Shown here: positions 1 to 8,456 of the stretch, piece by piece | How positions within the stretch are numbered: the stretch's first letter is position 1 | How the letters are laid out: every line of letters starts with the position of its first letter | Assembly: GCA_905198835.1 (NCBI GenBank) | Contig: CAJKDY010000008.1 | Span: forward strand, 1 to 64,000 | Length of the DNA stretch: 64,000 bases | Direction of reading: 5' to 3' | Source of the DNA: an uncultured Eubacteriales bacterium | GTDB taxonomy: Bacteria > Bacillota > Clostridia > Oscillospirales > Oscillospiraceae | The notes under the pieces: generated by a model | What the model was told of the DNA's origin: nothing | Database searches by the model: none | The model's input: only the letters and a program-made list of their open reading frames with translations | Made by a program: the position numbers and the translations under genes

Positions 1-2
1 TT

Positions 3-41
3 GGCCCTGGGTCCCAGGGCCGAGCGGGGCATGCCCCGCTC
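3..41. repeat. Two adjacent perfect hairpins at the window edge
   Basis: A GGCCCTGG/CCAGGGCC hairpin is followed directly by a 20-base perfect palindrome (positions 22-41, GAGCGGGG arms). No U-tract follows, so this is only terminator-like. It probably closes a gene lying upstream of the window. Positions 42-140 hold no gene that I can support. Confidence 0.5.
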
Positions 42-140
42 TATGACAATTTCACGCTTACATCATAGCAAAAGCCCGGGGCGGATTTCTACCCGTTTCA
101 AAAATGTGACGAACCTGTGACTTTTCTCCAGGGAAATGTG

Positions 141-149
141 TGCTATGAT
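141..149 (+). promoter_or_regulatory. Extended -10 promoter
   Basis: TGCTATGAT carries the TGn extension and a 5/6 match to TATAAT. No good -35 box lies 17 bases upstream, which is usual for extended -10 promoters. It would serve the SLH protein gene starting about 90 bases further on. Confidence 0.5.
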
Positions 150-239
150 TAAGGTGCTCCCCGCGCTGAAACGGGGGCATACGGCGCGTTTGCCCCAAGG
201 AGGGGCATTCAAGCACATAAAATTTAGGAGGTCAATGGT

Positions 240-1427
240 ATGAAAAAGAGACTGTTATCCCTGCTGATGTGCGTGTGCGTGCTGGCGGCCGCTCTGGGCG
301 TGACCGCCCTGGCCGCCGAGGGCGACGTCATTCCCACCCTGCCCACCGAGCCCACCCTCCATCTGGGCGGCGCGGCGCTAGTCCCCACCGCCGAAGGTGC
401 CACCCACACCTTTGAAAACGGCGGCGTGGTCACGTTGACTGACCTGGGCCAGAACGAGGCCGGGGGCACCGACTTCGCCCTGACGTTGGAAAACGTCCGG
501 GTCACCCAGTCTGTGCGGGAGAACATGGGCGACGACGTCTACGCCGCCGGGCTCCACTTTGTCAACTTCACCGGAAACGGAGAGAAGCTGTTCCTGGAGA
601 GCAAGGACACCCTGACCATCACCCTGAAGGGCAGCAACTTTATCTCCGTCCAAGGCCAGGCGGACGAGGCCGTTGCCACCGCCCTGGTGAGCAGCTGCTC
701 CACCTCCATCTCCGGCGACGGCTCGCTGTTCCTGATGGCCGCTCCTGCCGAGGGGGCCGAGACCGTCTGCTACGGCGTCAACGTGATGGGGAACCTCAGC
801 GTGGGCTCGTCTTTGAACTGCACGGCGGCGAAGGGCACCGCCCTGGCCCTGAGCGGCGAACTCACCTTCACTGACGGCGCCACCCTGCGCTGGCCCACCG
901 AGCAGACCCTGGTCGAGCTGGAGGGCACCCAGAGGGGCGTGGGCAGCCGCGTGATGATGAACGGCGAGGCCGTGGCCGACAACGTGGTGGTGGCCGTCCC
1001 CTCCGACTCCGTCACCCGTGGCGTGGCCATCTTCAACCTCTGGAAGCTGGCCGGCTCTCCCGCTCCCGAGGGGGAGTATCCCTTCACCGATGAGCCCAAT
1101 GTCGCCTTCCTTCGTGACGCCATCCACTGGGCCGGAGCCACCGGCCTGGCCAAGGGCTACGGCGACGGCCAGTTCGGCGTTATGGACCCCATCACCAACG
1201 AGCAGTTCGCGGCGCTGTTCTGCCGTATGCTGACGGGGCACTCCTTGGAGCAGGAGCTGCCGGAGGATTACGCCTACGCCGACAGCGTTAGCTCCTGGGC
1301 CAAGGGTGACGTGGCCGCCTGCGCGGCCAACGGCTGGACCCCCGACCCCAAGGGTACTCTGACCCACGGCGAGATGGACCGCCTGGTGGCGGTGCTGGGC
1401 CGTATGCTGGAGCGCAAGGCGGGCTGA
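240..1427 (+). CDS. Secreted protein with C-terminal SLH repeats
   Basis: Predicted exported, wall-associated protein of 395 residues. Residues 1-26 form a signal peptide (basic MKKR start, hydrophobic core, cleavage near ALA-AEG). Residues about 60-265 consist of short beta-strand-like stretches with Gly/Thr/Asn turns, resembling a beta-helix or carbohydrate-binding surface domain; I cannot name the family. Residues about 285-332 read as one S-layer homology repeat (FTDEP start, GYGDGQFG turn) and 345-392 as a weaker second one. SLH repeats usually come in threes and bind wall polymer, so attachment may be weak. AGGAGGT lies seven bases before the ATG. The gene is monocistronic, between hairpins. 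Confidence 0.75.
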   Translation: MKKRLLSLLMCVCVLAAALGVTALAAEGDVIPTLPTEPTLHLGGAALVPTAEGATHTFENGGVVTLTDLGQNEAGGTDFALTLENVRVTQSVRENMGDDVYAAGLHFVNFTGNGEKLFLESKDTLTITLKGSNFISVQGQADEAVATALVSSCSTSISGDGSLFLMAAPAEGAETVCYGVNVMGNLSVGSSLNCTAAKGTALALSGELTFTDGATLRWPTEQTLVELEGTQRGVGSRVMMNGEAVADNVVVAVPSDSVTRGVAIFNLWKLAGSPAPEGEYPFTDEPNVAFLRDAIHWAGATGLAKGYGDGQFGVMDPITNEQFAALFCRMLTGHSLEQELPEDYAYADSVSSWAKGDVAACAANGWTPDPKGTLTHGEMDRLVAVLGRMLERKAG

Positions 1428-1445
1428 CCGAGCAAAAACACCGTG

Positions 1446-1479
1446 ATGACAGAGCGGGGGCTTGCCCCCGCTCTGTCAT
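1446..1479 (+). terminator. Strong hairpin after the SLH protein gene
   Basis: Perfect 15-bp stem (1446-1460 with 1465-1479) with a CTTG loop and no U-tract. The stem contains ATGACAGAGCGGGG, nearly the same sequence as the palindrome at 22-41 read on the other strand, so the SLH gene is bracketed by related hairpins. Confidence 0.6.
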
Positions 1480-1503
1480 GCGGTAAAAACAAAGAACTTC
1501 CAC

Positions 1504-1532
1504 TTCCCAAAGCAGCTCTTTTGTGGTAAAAT
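1504..1532 (+). promoter_or_regulatory. Candidate sigma-A promoter of the transporter/phosphatase operon
   Basis: TTCCCA (4/6) and TAAAAT (5/6) are separated by 17 bases, about 37 bases before the first start codon of the operon. It is the only plausible promoter between the hairpin at 1446-1479 and the gene. Confidence 0.45.
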
Positions 1533-1568
1533 AATTCCAATATTTTGCCACACAACGGAGGACTACAT

Positions 1569-3146
1569 ATGTCGATGACCGACCTTACCAATGAGAATAT
1601 CGATCTGGCGGCGGCCCAGGCGGAGGAGTTCCTGCGCGCCAGCGGCCTGGCGGGAAAGGACTGCCTGCGGCTACGTCTGACCATGGAGGAGACCCTGCTG
1701 AAATACCAGGAGGCTCTGGGGCAGTCAGGGACCTTTTCCATCCGGTGCGTCAAGCGGCTGGGCCGCAGCCGCATCGAGCTGGCCTTCCCCGGCGAGCGCG
1801 TCGACCCCGCCCTCTCCCAGGAGGAGACCGACAGCGAGGTTTTGCGGGGCCTGCTGGCGGGGATGGGCGCGGCGCCCAGCTGGCAGTACAAAAACGGGGT
1901 CAACCTGGTCAGCTTTGCCCCGCCGCGGAAAAAGCCTTCCCAGGTCTTGATGCTGCTGGGCTCCATCGTATTGGCGGTGGTGTGCGGGCTGTTGGGACTG
2001 CTATTGCCCGAGGAGGCCCGGCTCTTTTTGTCCCAGGATCTGGTGTCTCCCCTGTTCAACACCTTCATGGGGCTTCTCACCGCCGTGGCCGGGCCCATGA
2101 TCTTTTTGTCGGTGACCTGGGGCATTTACAGCATCGGCGATACCGCTACCCTGGGCCGCATCGGCAGCAAGATGATCGGGCGGTTTTTGGCCATCTCGCT
2201 GCTGGTGGGCGCTGTGATGCTGGGGCTGTTTCTGCCCTTTTTCTCCCTGTCGGGCTCGGGGAACGCCTCCTTTAATTTCCGGGAACTCTTGGAGATGGTG
2301 CTGGATATTGTGCCCGGCAACTTCTTCACTCCCTTTACCGAGGGCAATCCCCTGCAGATCATCTTCGTCGCGGTGCTGATCGGCCTGGCCCTTCTGGTGC
2401 TGGGGAGCAAGACCACCGTGGCCGCGTCCTTTATCGAGCAGAGCAACTACATCGTCCAGCTGATCATGGAGGGCATCAGCGCCCTGGTCCCCCTGTTCGT
2501 CTTTGGCAGTATCTTCACCATGATCCTCAATAAGAACTTCGAAGCCCTGGCCGGGGCCTACAAGTGGCCTCTGCTGGTGCTACTGGGAGAGGCGGTGCTG
2601 GTGGCGGCCTATCTGCTGATGGTCTCCATCCGCAAGAAGGTCGGCGTCGGGACGCTGGTGAAAAAGCTCTTTCCCACCTTCCTCATCTGCCTGTCCACCG
2701 CCTCCTCCTCCGCCGCCTTCTCCACCAATGTGGATGCCTGCGAAAAGGACCTTGGTATTGATAAGCGCATCATCAATTTTGGCATTCCCCTGGGCCAGGT
2801 GGTATTCATGCCCGGCGCCATTACGCTGTTTTTGGCGGCGGGGCTTTGTATGGGCGAACTCTACCAGGTGGAGATGTCGCCGGGATGGCTGGTGTCGGCG
2901 CTGCTGATCGCGGTGGTGCTGGCGGTGGCGGCTCCGCCGGTGCCCGGCGGGGCGCTGACGTGCTACACCATGCTCTTCACCCAACTCAATGTTCCCACCG
3001 AGGCCATCACCATCGCCATTACCTTGAATATCGTCATGGACTTTGTGGCCACAGCGGTGAACGTCCTGTGCCTCCAAACGGAGCTTGTGGAGCTGGCGGG
3101 CAGTTTGGATATGTTGGATACAGACACGTTAAGACAGCGCAAGTAA
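1569..3146 (+). CDS. SDF-type cation:amino acid/dicarboxylate symporter with N-terminal RsbW-like domain
   Basis: A 525-residue protein. Residues about 1-115 are a soluble domain reading like a GHKL/RsbW-type kinase: a helix with MEETLLK where active enzymes have E-x3-N (E41, then K45 instead of Asn), and a C-terminal YKNGVNLVSF strand. From about residue 120 a hydrophobic transporter domain follows, with the serine-rich STASSSAAFS reentrant-loop signature and the DFVATAVNV segment of the DAACS/SDF family (glutamate, dicarboxylate and serine symporters). The family is normally 400-450 residues, so the N-terminus is an addition. GGAGG lies seven bases before this ATG; an upstream TTG would overlap that site. 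First gene of a tight operon. The fold of the extra domain is my inference. Confidence 0.8.
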   Translation: MSMTDLTNENIDLAAAQAEEFLRASGLAGKDCLRLRLTMEETLLKYQEALGQSGTFSIRCVKRLGRSRIELAFPGERVDPALSQEETDSEVLRGLLAGMGAAPSWQYKNGVNLVSFAPPRKKPSQVLMLLGSIVLAVVCGLLGLLLPEEARLFLSQDLVSPLFNTFMGLLTAVAGPMIFLSVTWGIYSIGDTATLGRIGSKMIGRFLAISLLVGAVMLGLFLPFFSLSGSGNASFNFRELLEMVLDIVPGNFFTPFTEGNPLQIIFVAVLIGLALLVLGSKTTVAASFIEQSNYIVQLIMEGISALVPLFVFGSIFTMILNKNFEALAGAYKWPLLVLLGEAVLVAAYLLMVSIRKKVGVGTLVKKLFPTFLICLSTASSSAAFSTNVDACEKDLGIDKRIINFGIPLGQVVFMPGAITLFLAAGLCMGELYQVEMSPGWLVSALLIAVVLAVAAPPVPGGALTCYTMLFTQLNVPTEAITIAITLNIVMDFVATAVNVLCLQTELVELAGSLDMLDTDTLRQRK

Positions 3147-3174
3147 GCGCTTGAATGGAGAGGAGATCTGAACC

Positions 3175-3471
3175 ATGACCATTACCAAAAATCTGAACGG
3201 CACCACTCTGACCCTGGCCCTGGAGGGCCGGCTGGACACCACCACCGCTCCCCAGCTGGAGGCGGAGGTGAAGGACTCCCTGGCGGGCGTTACCGAGCTG
3301 ATCTTGGACTTCACCGCACTGGAGTACATCTCCTCCGCGGGCCTTCGTGTGGTGCTCTCCGCCCAAAAGGCTATGAACAAGCAGGGCCGCATGGTGGTCC
3401 GGGGCGTTAACGAGTATGTGATGGAGGTCCTGGAGGTCACCGGCTTTGCCGATATCCTCACCATCGAATAA
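3175..3471 (+). CDS. STAS-domain anti-sigma factor antagonist-like protein
   Basis: A 98-residue single STAS domain of SpoIIAA/RsbV type and normal length. The beta-strand start (TLALEGRLDT), the LILDF strand and the YISSAGLRVVL helix start are all present. Ser54 sits where SpoIIAA carries its phosphorylated serine, so a phosphorylation switch is expected. Proteins of this family bind a switch kinase, are inactivated by its phosphorylation, and are reactivated by a PP2C phosphatase. The next gene, four bases on, encodes such a phosphatase fused to a kinase-like domain. No sigma factor gene is nearby, so the usual target is missing. A GAGAGGAGA Shine-Dalgarno precedes the ATG. Confidence 0.9.
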   Translation: MTITKNLNGTTLTLALEGRLDTTTAPQLEAEVKDSLAGVTELILDFTALEYISSAGLRVVLSAQKAMNKQGRMVVRGVNEYVMEVLEVTGFADILTIE

Positions 3472-3474
3472 GCC

Positions 3475-6288
3475 ATGGCCTATTTGCAGCTGGCCCTGGC
3501 CGGGGCCTGCCCGGTGGTCGTCACGGTGCTTTTATACCTCTGGAACGGGAAAACCGCCCCGGCAAGGCGAAAGAGCGGTCGGCGGCAGCTCCTCTTCGGG
3601 CTGATTTTCGGCGTGATGTCGGTCATCGGCTCTGAGTTCGGTGTGCCCATCGACGGCGCCATCATCAACGTCCGGGACACGTCGCCGCTGTGCGCGGGGC
3701 TGATCTTCGGCCCCCCGGCGGGCATCATCGCCGGCGTGATCGGCGGGGCGGAGCGGTGGTTTGCCGTGCTGTGGGGGGCGGGGACCTACACCCGCCTGGC
3801 CTGCAGCGTGTCTACAGTCTTGGCAGGGTGCTTTGCCGCCGTTTTGCGCAAGTGGATGTTTGACGACAAGACCCCCTCCTGGCAGTACGGCTTCGCCATC
3901 GGCGCGGTCACGGAAGTGTTTCATATGCTGATGGTCTTCTTCACCAACATGGCCGACGTGCGGGTGGCCTTTGGCTTTGTGCGCCTTTGCGCGGGGCCCA
4001 TGATCCTGGCCAACGGCTGCGCGGTGATGTGCGCGGTGGCCCTGGTGTCCTTGCTGAGCCGACGGGAGCGCAAGAGCCTGGACCGGGAGCACCGCCAGCT
4101 GACCCAGACCTTTTCCAAATGGCTGTCAGCTGTGGTGCTGGTGGCCTTTTGCGCCACCAGCGTGTTTACCTGGTTTTTGCAGACCAGCTCCGCGGAGGAC
4201 AGTAACCGCCAGCTCCTGCAGCTCAATCTGGACGACGTCAAGCGGGACATTCTGGACGCCTCGGACGCCAATTTGCTGGAGCTGACCCGGGGCGTAGCCG
4301 CCGACCTCAACGCCGCTAAGGACATCAACGGCATCGTCTTGTCCTCCATTCGACAAAAGCCGGGCAACGACTTTTCCGAGATCAACGTGGTAGACGAAAA
4401 CGGCATCATCACCCATTCCTCCACCCTGGGCTACCCTGGCTTTGACATGGCCTCCGGCCAGCAGTCCGCGGAGTTCCTGGTCCTGCTGGACGGCGCTTCG
4501 GAATATGTGCAGAGCTATCAGCCCGTAGCCAAGGACGGCAAGACCTATATGAAATACGCCGGCGTGGCGCTGGACCGGGGCGGCTTTGTCCAGGTGGGCT
4601 ACAACGCACGGCGCTTCCGCCAGGACATCGACAAACGTGTAGTGGGCGCCGCTAAAAACCGCCACGTGGGAGAGAACGGCTACCTGATCATTGCCGCCGA
4701 GGACTGGACCATCGTCAGCGGCCCCAACGGGGACGAGGGGGAGAATCTGTCCGCCGCCGGCATCTGGCTGGACAGCGCCGCCACGGCGGAATACGACCGG
4801 TTTGCGTGCACGGCCTATGGGGAGCGGTGCTACGGTATGTATACCGTCACCGAAGGCTACTACATCATCGCCGTTACCCCGGTAAGCGACGTGGTCTTCT
4901 CCCGGGATCTTTCTGTGTTCATCACCATTTTCATGGAGGTATTGGTCTTTGCCGCGCTGTTCGTGCTGGTATATCTCCTGATCAAAAAGCTGGTGGTGGA
5001 GAACATCCATGAGATCAACCACAGCCTGCGCCAGATCACCGGCGGCAATCTGGACGTATCGGTGAATGTGCGCACCAACGAGGAGTTCGTCTCCCTGTCC
5101 GACGATATCAACTCCACCGTCCTCACCCTGAAGGGCTATATCGCCCAGGCGGCGGCCCGGCTGGACAAGGAGCTGGAGGTGGCCAAGGTCATCCAGTCCT
5201 CTACCCTGCCCAGCGTCTTCCCTCCCTATCCTCAGCGCACGGACTTTGACATTTTCGCCCAGATGGACACCGCCCGGGAGGTGGGGGGCGACTTTTACGA
5301 CTTCTATCTGTTGGACGACGACCGCCTGGCCTTTCTGATCGCCGATGTGTCGGGCAAAGGGATCACCGCGGCCATGTTCATGATGAAGGCCAAGACCCTG
5401 ATCAAGAGCTACGCCGAGAAGGAGAGCGACGTGGCCGCCATCCTCACCCAGGCCAACCAGGCGCTGTGCGAGGGGAACGACGCGGAGATGTTCGTCACCT
5501 GCTGGATGGGCATCCTGCGCTTTTCCACCCAAACTGTCTCCTTTGCCAACGCCGGACACAATCCCCCTTTGGTCCGCCGCCGGGGCGGGCAGTTTGAATA
5601 CTTCAAATCAAAGCCCGGCTTTGTCCTGGGCGGCATGGAGGGCGTCCGCTACCGCTCTGGGGAGCTGACGCTAGCGCCGGGAGATGAGATCTTCCTCTAT
5701 ACCGACGGCGTCACCGAGGCCAACGACAAGGATAACGCCCTCTATGGCGAGGACCGGCTCCTGGCGGCGCTGAACGCCCTGACCGATGTGGACGCCCAGA
5801 CCGTTTGTTGCCGGGTCAAGGCGGACGTGGACGCCTTTGTGGGCAACGCCGATCAATTTGACGACATCACCATGCTGAGCCTGCGGCTCCTGCCCCAAAG
5901 CGTGCTGGAGCTGAGACCTACGCTGGATGAGCTGGAGCGGGCCACCGCCTTTGTGGAGGATACCCTGCGCGCCGCTGGGGCGGAGGAGAAAACCATCATA
6001 AAGATGAACATTGCCGTGGACGAGATCTTCTCCAACATCGCCCGGTATAGCGGGGCGGACAAGGCGCGCTTGGAGTGCGCTGTGACCCCGGCGCGCTTCA
6101 CGGTGCGGTTCGTGGATAACGGCAAGCCCTACGACCCCACCCAGCAAGCCGAACCGGACGTCACCTTGTCCGCTGAGGAGCGGGGCATCGGCGGCCTTGG
6201 CATCCTCATGGTGAAAAAGTCCATGGACGGCGTGGAGTACGCCTATGAAAACGGCCAAAACATTCTGACCCTTTGGAAAAATCGCTGA
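3475..6288 (+). CDS. Membrane SpoIIE-type PP2C phosphatase with LytS-like sensor and RsbW-like kinase domain
   Basis: A 937-residue multidomain signalling protein. Residues about 35-200 form several membrane helices with the LytS/YpdA 5TM-receptor signature (GAIINVRD at 61-68, then a GPPAGIIAG turn). A helix near 215-235 leads to an outside segment (about 240-478) that may be a Cache-like sensor, a second helix (479-506), a HAMP-like linker, then the SpoIIE phosphatase (about 570-800) with GGDFYD (D606), ADVSGKG (D624), TDGVTE and FDDIT (D797) metal ligands. Residues about 805-937 are a GHKL domain with E850-x3-N854 and a VDNG box (D881). Having phosphatase and kinase on one chain would let it set the STAS phosphorylation state both ways. 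Translation is probably coupled to the STAS gene, since only three bases separate them. Confidence 0.9.
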   Translation: MAYLQLALAGACPVVVTVLLYLWNGKTAPARRKSGRRQLLFGLIFGVMSVIGSEFGVPIDGAIINVRDTSPLCAGLIFGPPAGIIAGVIGGAERWFAVLWGAGTYTRLACSVSTVLAGCFAAVLRKWMFDDKTPSWQYGFAIGAVTEVFHMLMVFFTNMADVRVAFGFVRLCAGPMILANGCAVMCAVALVSLLSRRERKSLDREHRQLTQTFSKWLSAVVLVAFCATSVFTWFLQTSSAEDSNRQLLQLNLDDVKRDILDASDANLLELTRGVAADLNAAKDINGIVLSSIRQKPGNDFSEINVVDENGIITHSSTLGYPGFDMASGQQSAEFLVLLDGASEYVQSYQPVAKDGKTYMKYAGVALDRGGFVQVGYNARRFRQDIDKRVVGAAKNRHVGENGYLIIAAEDWTIVSGPNGDEGENLSAAGIWLDSAATAEYDRFACTAYGERCYGMYTVTEGYYIIAVTPVSDVVFSRDLSVFITIFMEVLVFAALFVLVYLLIKKLVVENIHEINHSLRQITGGNLDVSVNVRTNEEFVSLSDDINSTVLTLKGYIAQAAARLDKELEVAKVIQSSTLPSVFPPYPQRTDFDIFAQMDTAREVGGDFYDFYLLDDDRLAFLIADVSGKGITAAMFMMKAKTLIKSYAEKESDVAAILTQANQALCEGNDAEMFVTCWMGILRFSTQTVSFANAGHNPPLVRRRGGQFEYFKSKPGFVLGGMEGVRYRSGELTLAPGDEIFLYTDGVTEANDKDNALYGEDRLLAALNALTDVDAQTVCCRVKADVDAFVGNADQFDDITMLSLRLLPQSVLELRPTLDELERATAFVEDTLRAAGAEEKTIIKMNIAVDEIFSNIARYSGADKARLECAVTPARFTVRFVDNGKPYDPTQQAEPDVTLSAEERGIGGLGILMVKKSMDGVEYAYENGQNILTLWKNR

Positions 6289-6305
6289 GAAGGGAGACCA
6301 TTCCT

Positions 6306-8456
6306 ATGAAGCCTCGCGCGTGGCTGTGCCTCGCCCTGGCGTTGACGCTCCTGTGCGTCTCCCCTGCCCTGGCGGCAGGGACAGTGGAGGAGCTCTATGC
6401 CCAGGCGGTAGAGGACGCCAAGACCATCGAGCCGGAGGAGCTGCTGCCCCTCAAGACCACCCTGACCCAGGACGACCCCTATGCGCGGTGGAACGAGCAG
6501 GGAGACCGGGTACTGGTGTGCACCTGGAACGACACGCCGGAGAGCTACCTCGACGGCGCCAACATCACCGTGGACGCCGAGCCGGTTTGGGTCTTCTCCC
6601 CGGTGGAGTTTGAAGCGTGGTACGCCGACAACGCAACCGGCGTGGAGGACTGGGAGCTGCGGCTGTGCCAGCTCATCGGCCTTCCCCCCGACGCGGGGTA
6701 TACCCACTTCACCACCCTGTGGGCCGACCCGACCGACCTGCTGCGCCCCGCCTTTGACCCGGACGTGACCACCAACACCGTGGGCCAGGACTTGACCGGG
6801 GGGGATTGGTACCAGAGCTGGTTTGAAGACAACACCGCCGCCTCTTATGGAGATGACGGCTACCCCTGGACCCGGCTGGGCTATACCTACGACTGGGCGA
6901 ACAATGGCACAGAGTACGGTCTGACGGAATTTATCCTGCCCACCGGGGCAAAGGCCACGGTAGAGCGCACCGTCACCACCCAGGAATATCTGGACAGCCT
7001 GACACCTGTGGAGATGGACAGCTGTATTCCCACCGACGAGCTGGACGCACTGAACGGCAAGCGGCTGGGTGTGGCCACGGGGTCTGTGTTCGACCAGGTG
7101 GCGCTGGCGCGTCTGCCCGACGCTCAGGTGTCCTACTTCGACGCCCAGCCCGAGATCGTGGCCGCCCTGCTGGCGGGACGGGTGGACGCCATGATCACCG
7201 ACGAGCCTCTGGCCCGAGACATCCTGCGCCAGACCCCCGGATTGCGCATCGTCCCGGAGATGTTCCGAACTGACTCCTACGCCTTTGCCTTCCCCAAGGA
7301 CCACACCGCGCTGCGCGATGAGGTCAACGCCGCCCTGGCGGAGCTGAAGGCGGATGGCATACTGGAGGAGATGGACGCACGCTGGTTTGGGGACGACGAG
7401 GACGCCAGGGTCCTGCCCGACCTGCCCCTGACAGGCGAAAAAGGCGTCATCCGCTTTGCCACGGTGGGCTCCAACGCGCCCTTTGCCTTTGTGAAGAACG
7501 GCCAGATCGTGGGCTACGATATCGAAGCCGCCCTGCGTATCTGCCACAAGCTGGGCTACGCGCTGGAGATCACCGACATGGACATCGCCGCGCTGATCCC
7601 CGGCGTCCAGGCCGGGCGCTTCGATATGGCGGGGGCCTGCATCACCGTCACCGAAGAGCGCAAGGAGTCCCTGCTCTTTTCCGACGCCGACTATACCGGC
7701 GGCATCGTGGCCATCGTCCGCGACCAGGAGACCGCTGGCGCGGACCGGGGCTTTTGGGACGATGTGTGGAATGGCTTCTATAAGACATTCCTTTTGGAGA
7801 GCCGCTGGAAGATGTTCGTTCGAGGGCTTGGGGTGACGATCCTGATCTCAGCCGCCTCGGCGGTGCTGGGCACGGCGCTGGGCTTTGGGCTTTGTATGCT
7901 CTGCCGTTCCAAGCGCCGGTGGGTCCATACCCCCGCCCGGGCCTTTGTCCGGCTGATTCAGGGCATCCCGGTGCTGGTGCTGCTGATGATCCTCTATTTC
8001 CTGGTGCTGCAGAATGTGGAAAACAGCATCCTGGTGGCCGTGGCGGGCTTTTCCATCAACTTTGCCGTCTATGTGTCCGAGATGATGCGCATGGGGATCG
8101 AGACGGTGGATGCCGGGCAGCTGGAGGCGGCCCAGGCCCTGGGCTTTGGCAAGACCCGCGCCTTTTGGAAGGTCACCGCTCCCCAAGCCGTCCGCACCGT
8201 TTTGCCCGTCTACCGGGGCGAGTTCATCTCCATGGTGAAGGCCACCTCGGTGGTGGGCAGCATCACCGTCCAGGACCTGACGAGGGTGAGCGACATCGTT
8301 CAGGGCCTGACCTTCAACGCCTTCTTCTCCCTTGTCTCCACCGCCATTCTCTACTTTGCCCTGGCCAATCTGCTGGGACTTGGCTTGTCGGCCCTGGAGA
8401 AGCGGCTGGACCCGAAACGGCGCAAACGGATCGTAAAGGGGGTGGTGATGGAATGA
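6306..8456 (+). CDS. Polar amino acid ABC transporter: binding-domain/permease fusion
   Basis: A 716-residue fusion. A signal peptide spans 1-24 (cleavage near ALA-AG). Residues about 25-240 form a domain I recall only from uncharacterised proteins (DPYARWN, WTRLGYTYDW motifs). Residues 249-363 match the second lobe of a type-3 solute-binding protein (LNGKRLGVATGS through DARWFG), and 381-475 match the first lobe (VIRFATVG, PFAF, GYDIE, TEERKESLLFS), so the lobes are in reversed order. Residues about 505-700 are a GlnP/HisM-type permease with the EAA-loop segment (AGQLEAAQALGF near 602). GAAGGGAG lies about nine bases before this ATG. It overlaps the following ATPase gene by four bases, its evident partner. 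Confidence 0.85.
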   Translation: MKPRAWLCLALALTLLCVSPALAAGTVEELYAQAVEDAKTIEPEELLPLKTTLTQDDPYARWNEQGDRVLVCTWNDTPESYLDGANITVDAEPVWVFSPVEFEAWYADNATGVEDWELRLCQLIGLPPDAGYTHFTTLWADPTDLLRPAFDPDVTTNTVGQDLTGGDWYQSWFEDNTAASYGDDGYPWTRLGYTYDWANNGTEYGLTEFILPTGAKATVERTVTTQEYLDSLTPVEMDSCIPTDELDALNGKRLGVATGSVFDQVALARLPDAQVSYFDAQPEIVAALLAGRVDAMITDEPLARDILRQTPGLRIVPEMFRTDSYAFAFPKDHTALRDEVNAALAELKADGILEEMDARWFGDDEDARVLPDLPLTGEKGVIRFATVGSNAPFAFVKNGQIVGYDIEAALRICHKLGYALEITDMDIAALIPGVQAGRFDMAGACITVTEERKESLLFSDADYTGGIVAIVRDQETAGADRGFWDDVWNGFYKTFLLESRWKMFVRGLGVTILISAASAVLGTALGFGLCMLCRSKRRWVHTPARAFVRLIQGIPVLVLLMILYFLVLQNVENSILVAVAGFSINFAVYVSEMMRMGIETVDAGQLEAAQALGFGKTRAFWKVTAPQAVRTVLPVYRGEFISMVKATSVVGSITVQDLTRVSDIVQGLTFNAFFSLVSTAILYFALANLLGLGLSALEKRLDPKRRKRIVKGVVME

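Noticed and set aside
7892..8452. A long N-terminal extension of the ABC ATPase frame into the permease fusion
   Set aside because: The translated stretch has no family likeness and overlaps strongly conserved permease sequence; the ATGA overlap gives a normal ATPase N-terminus.
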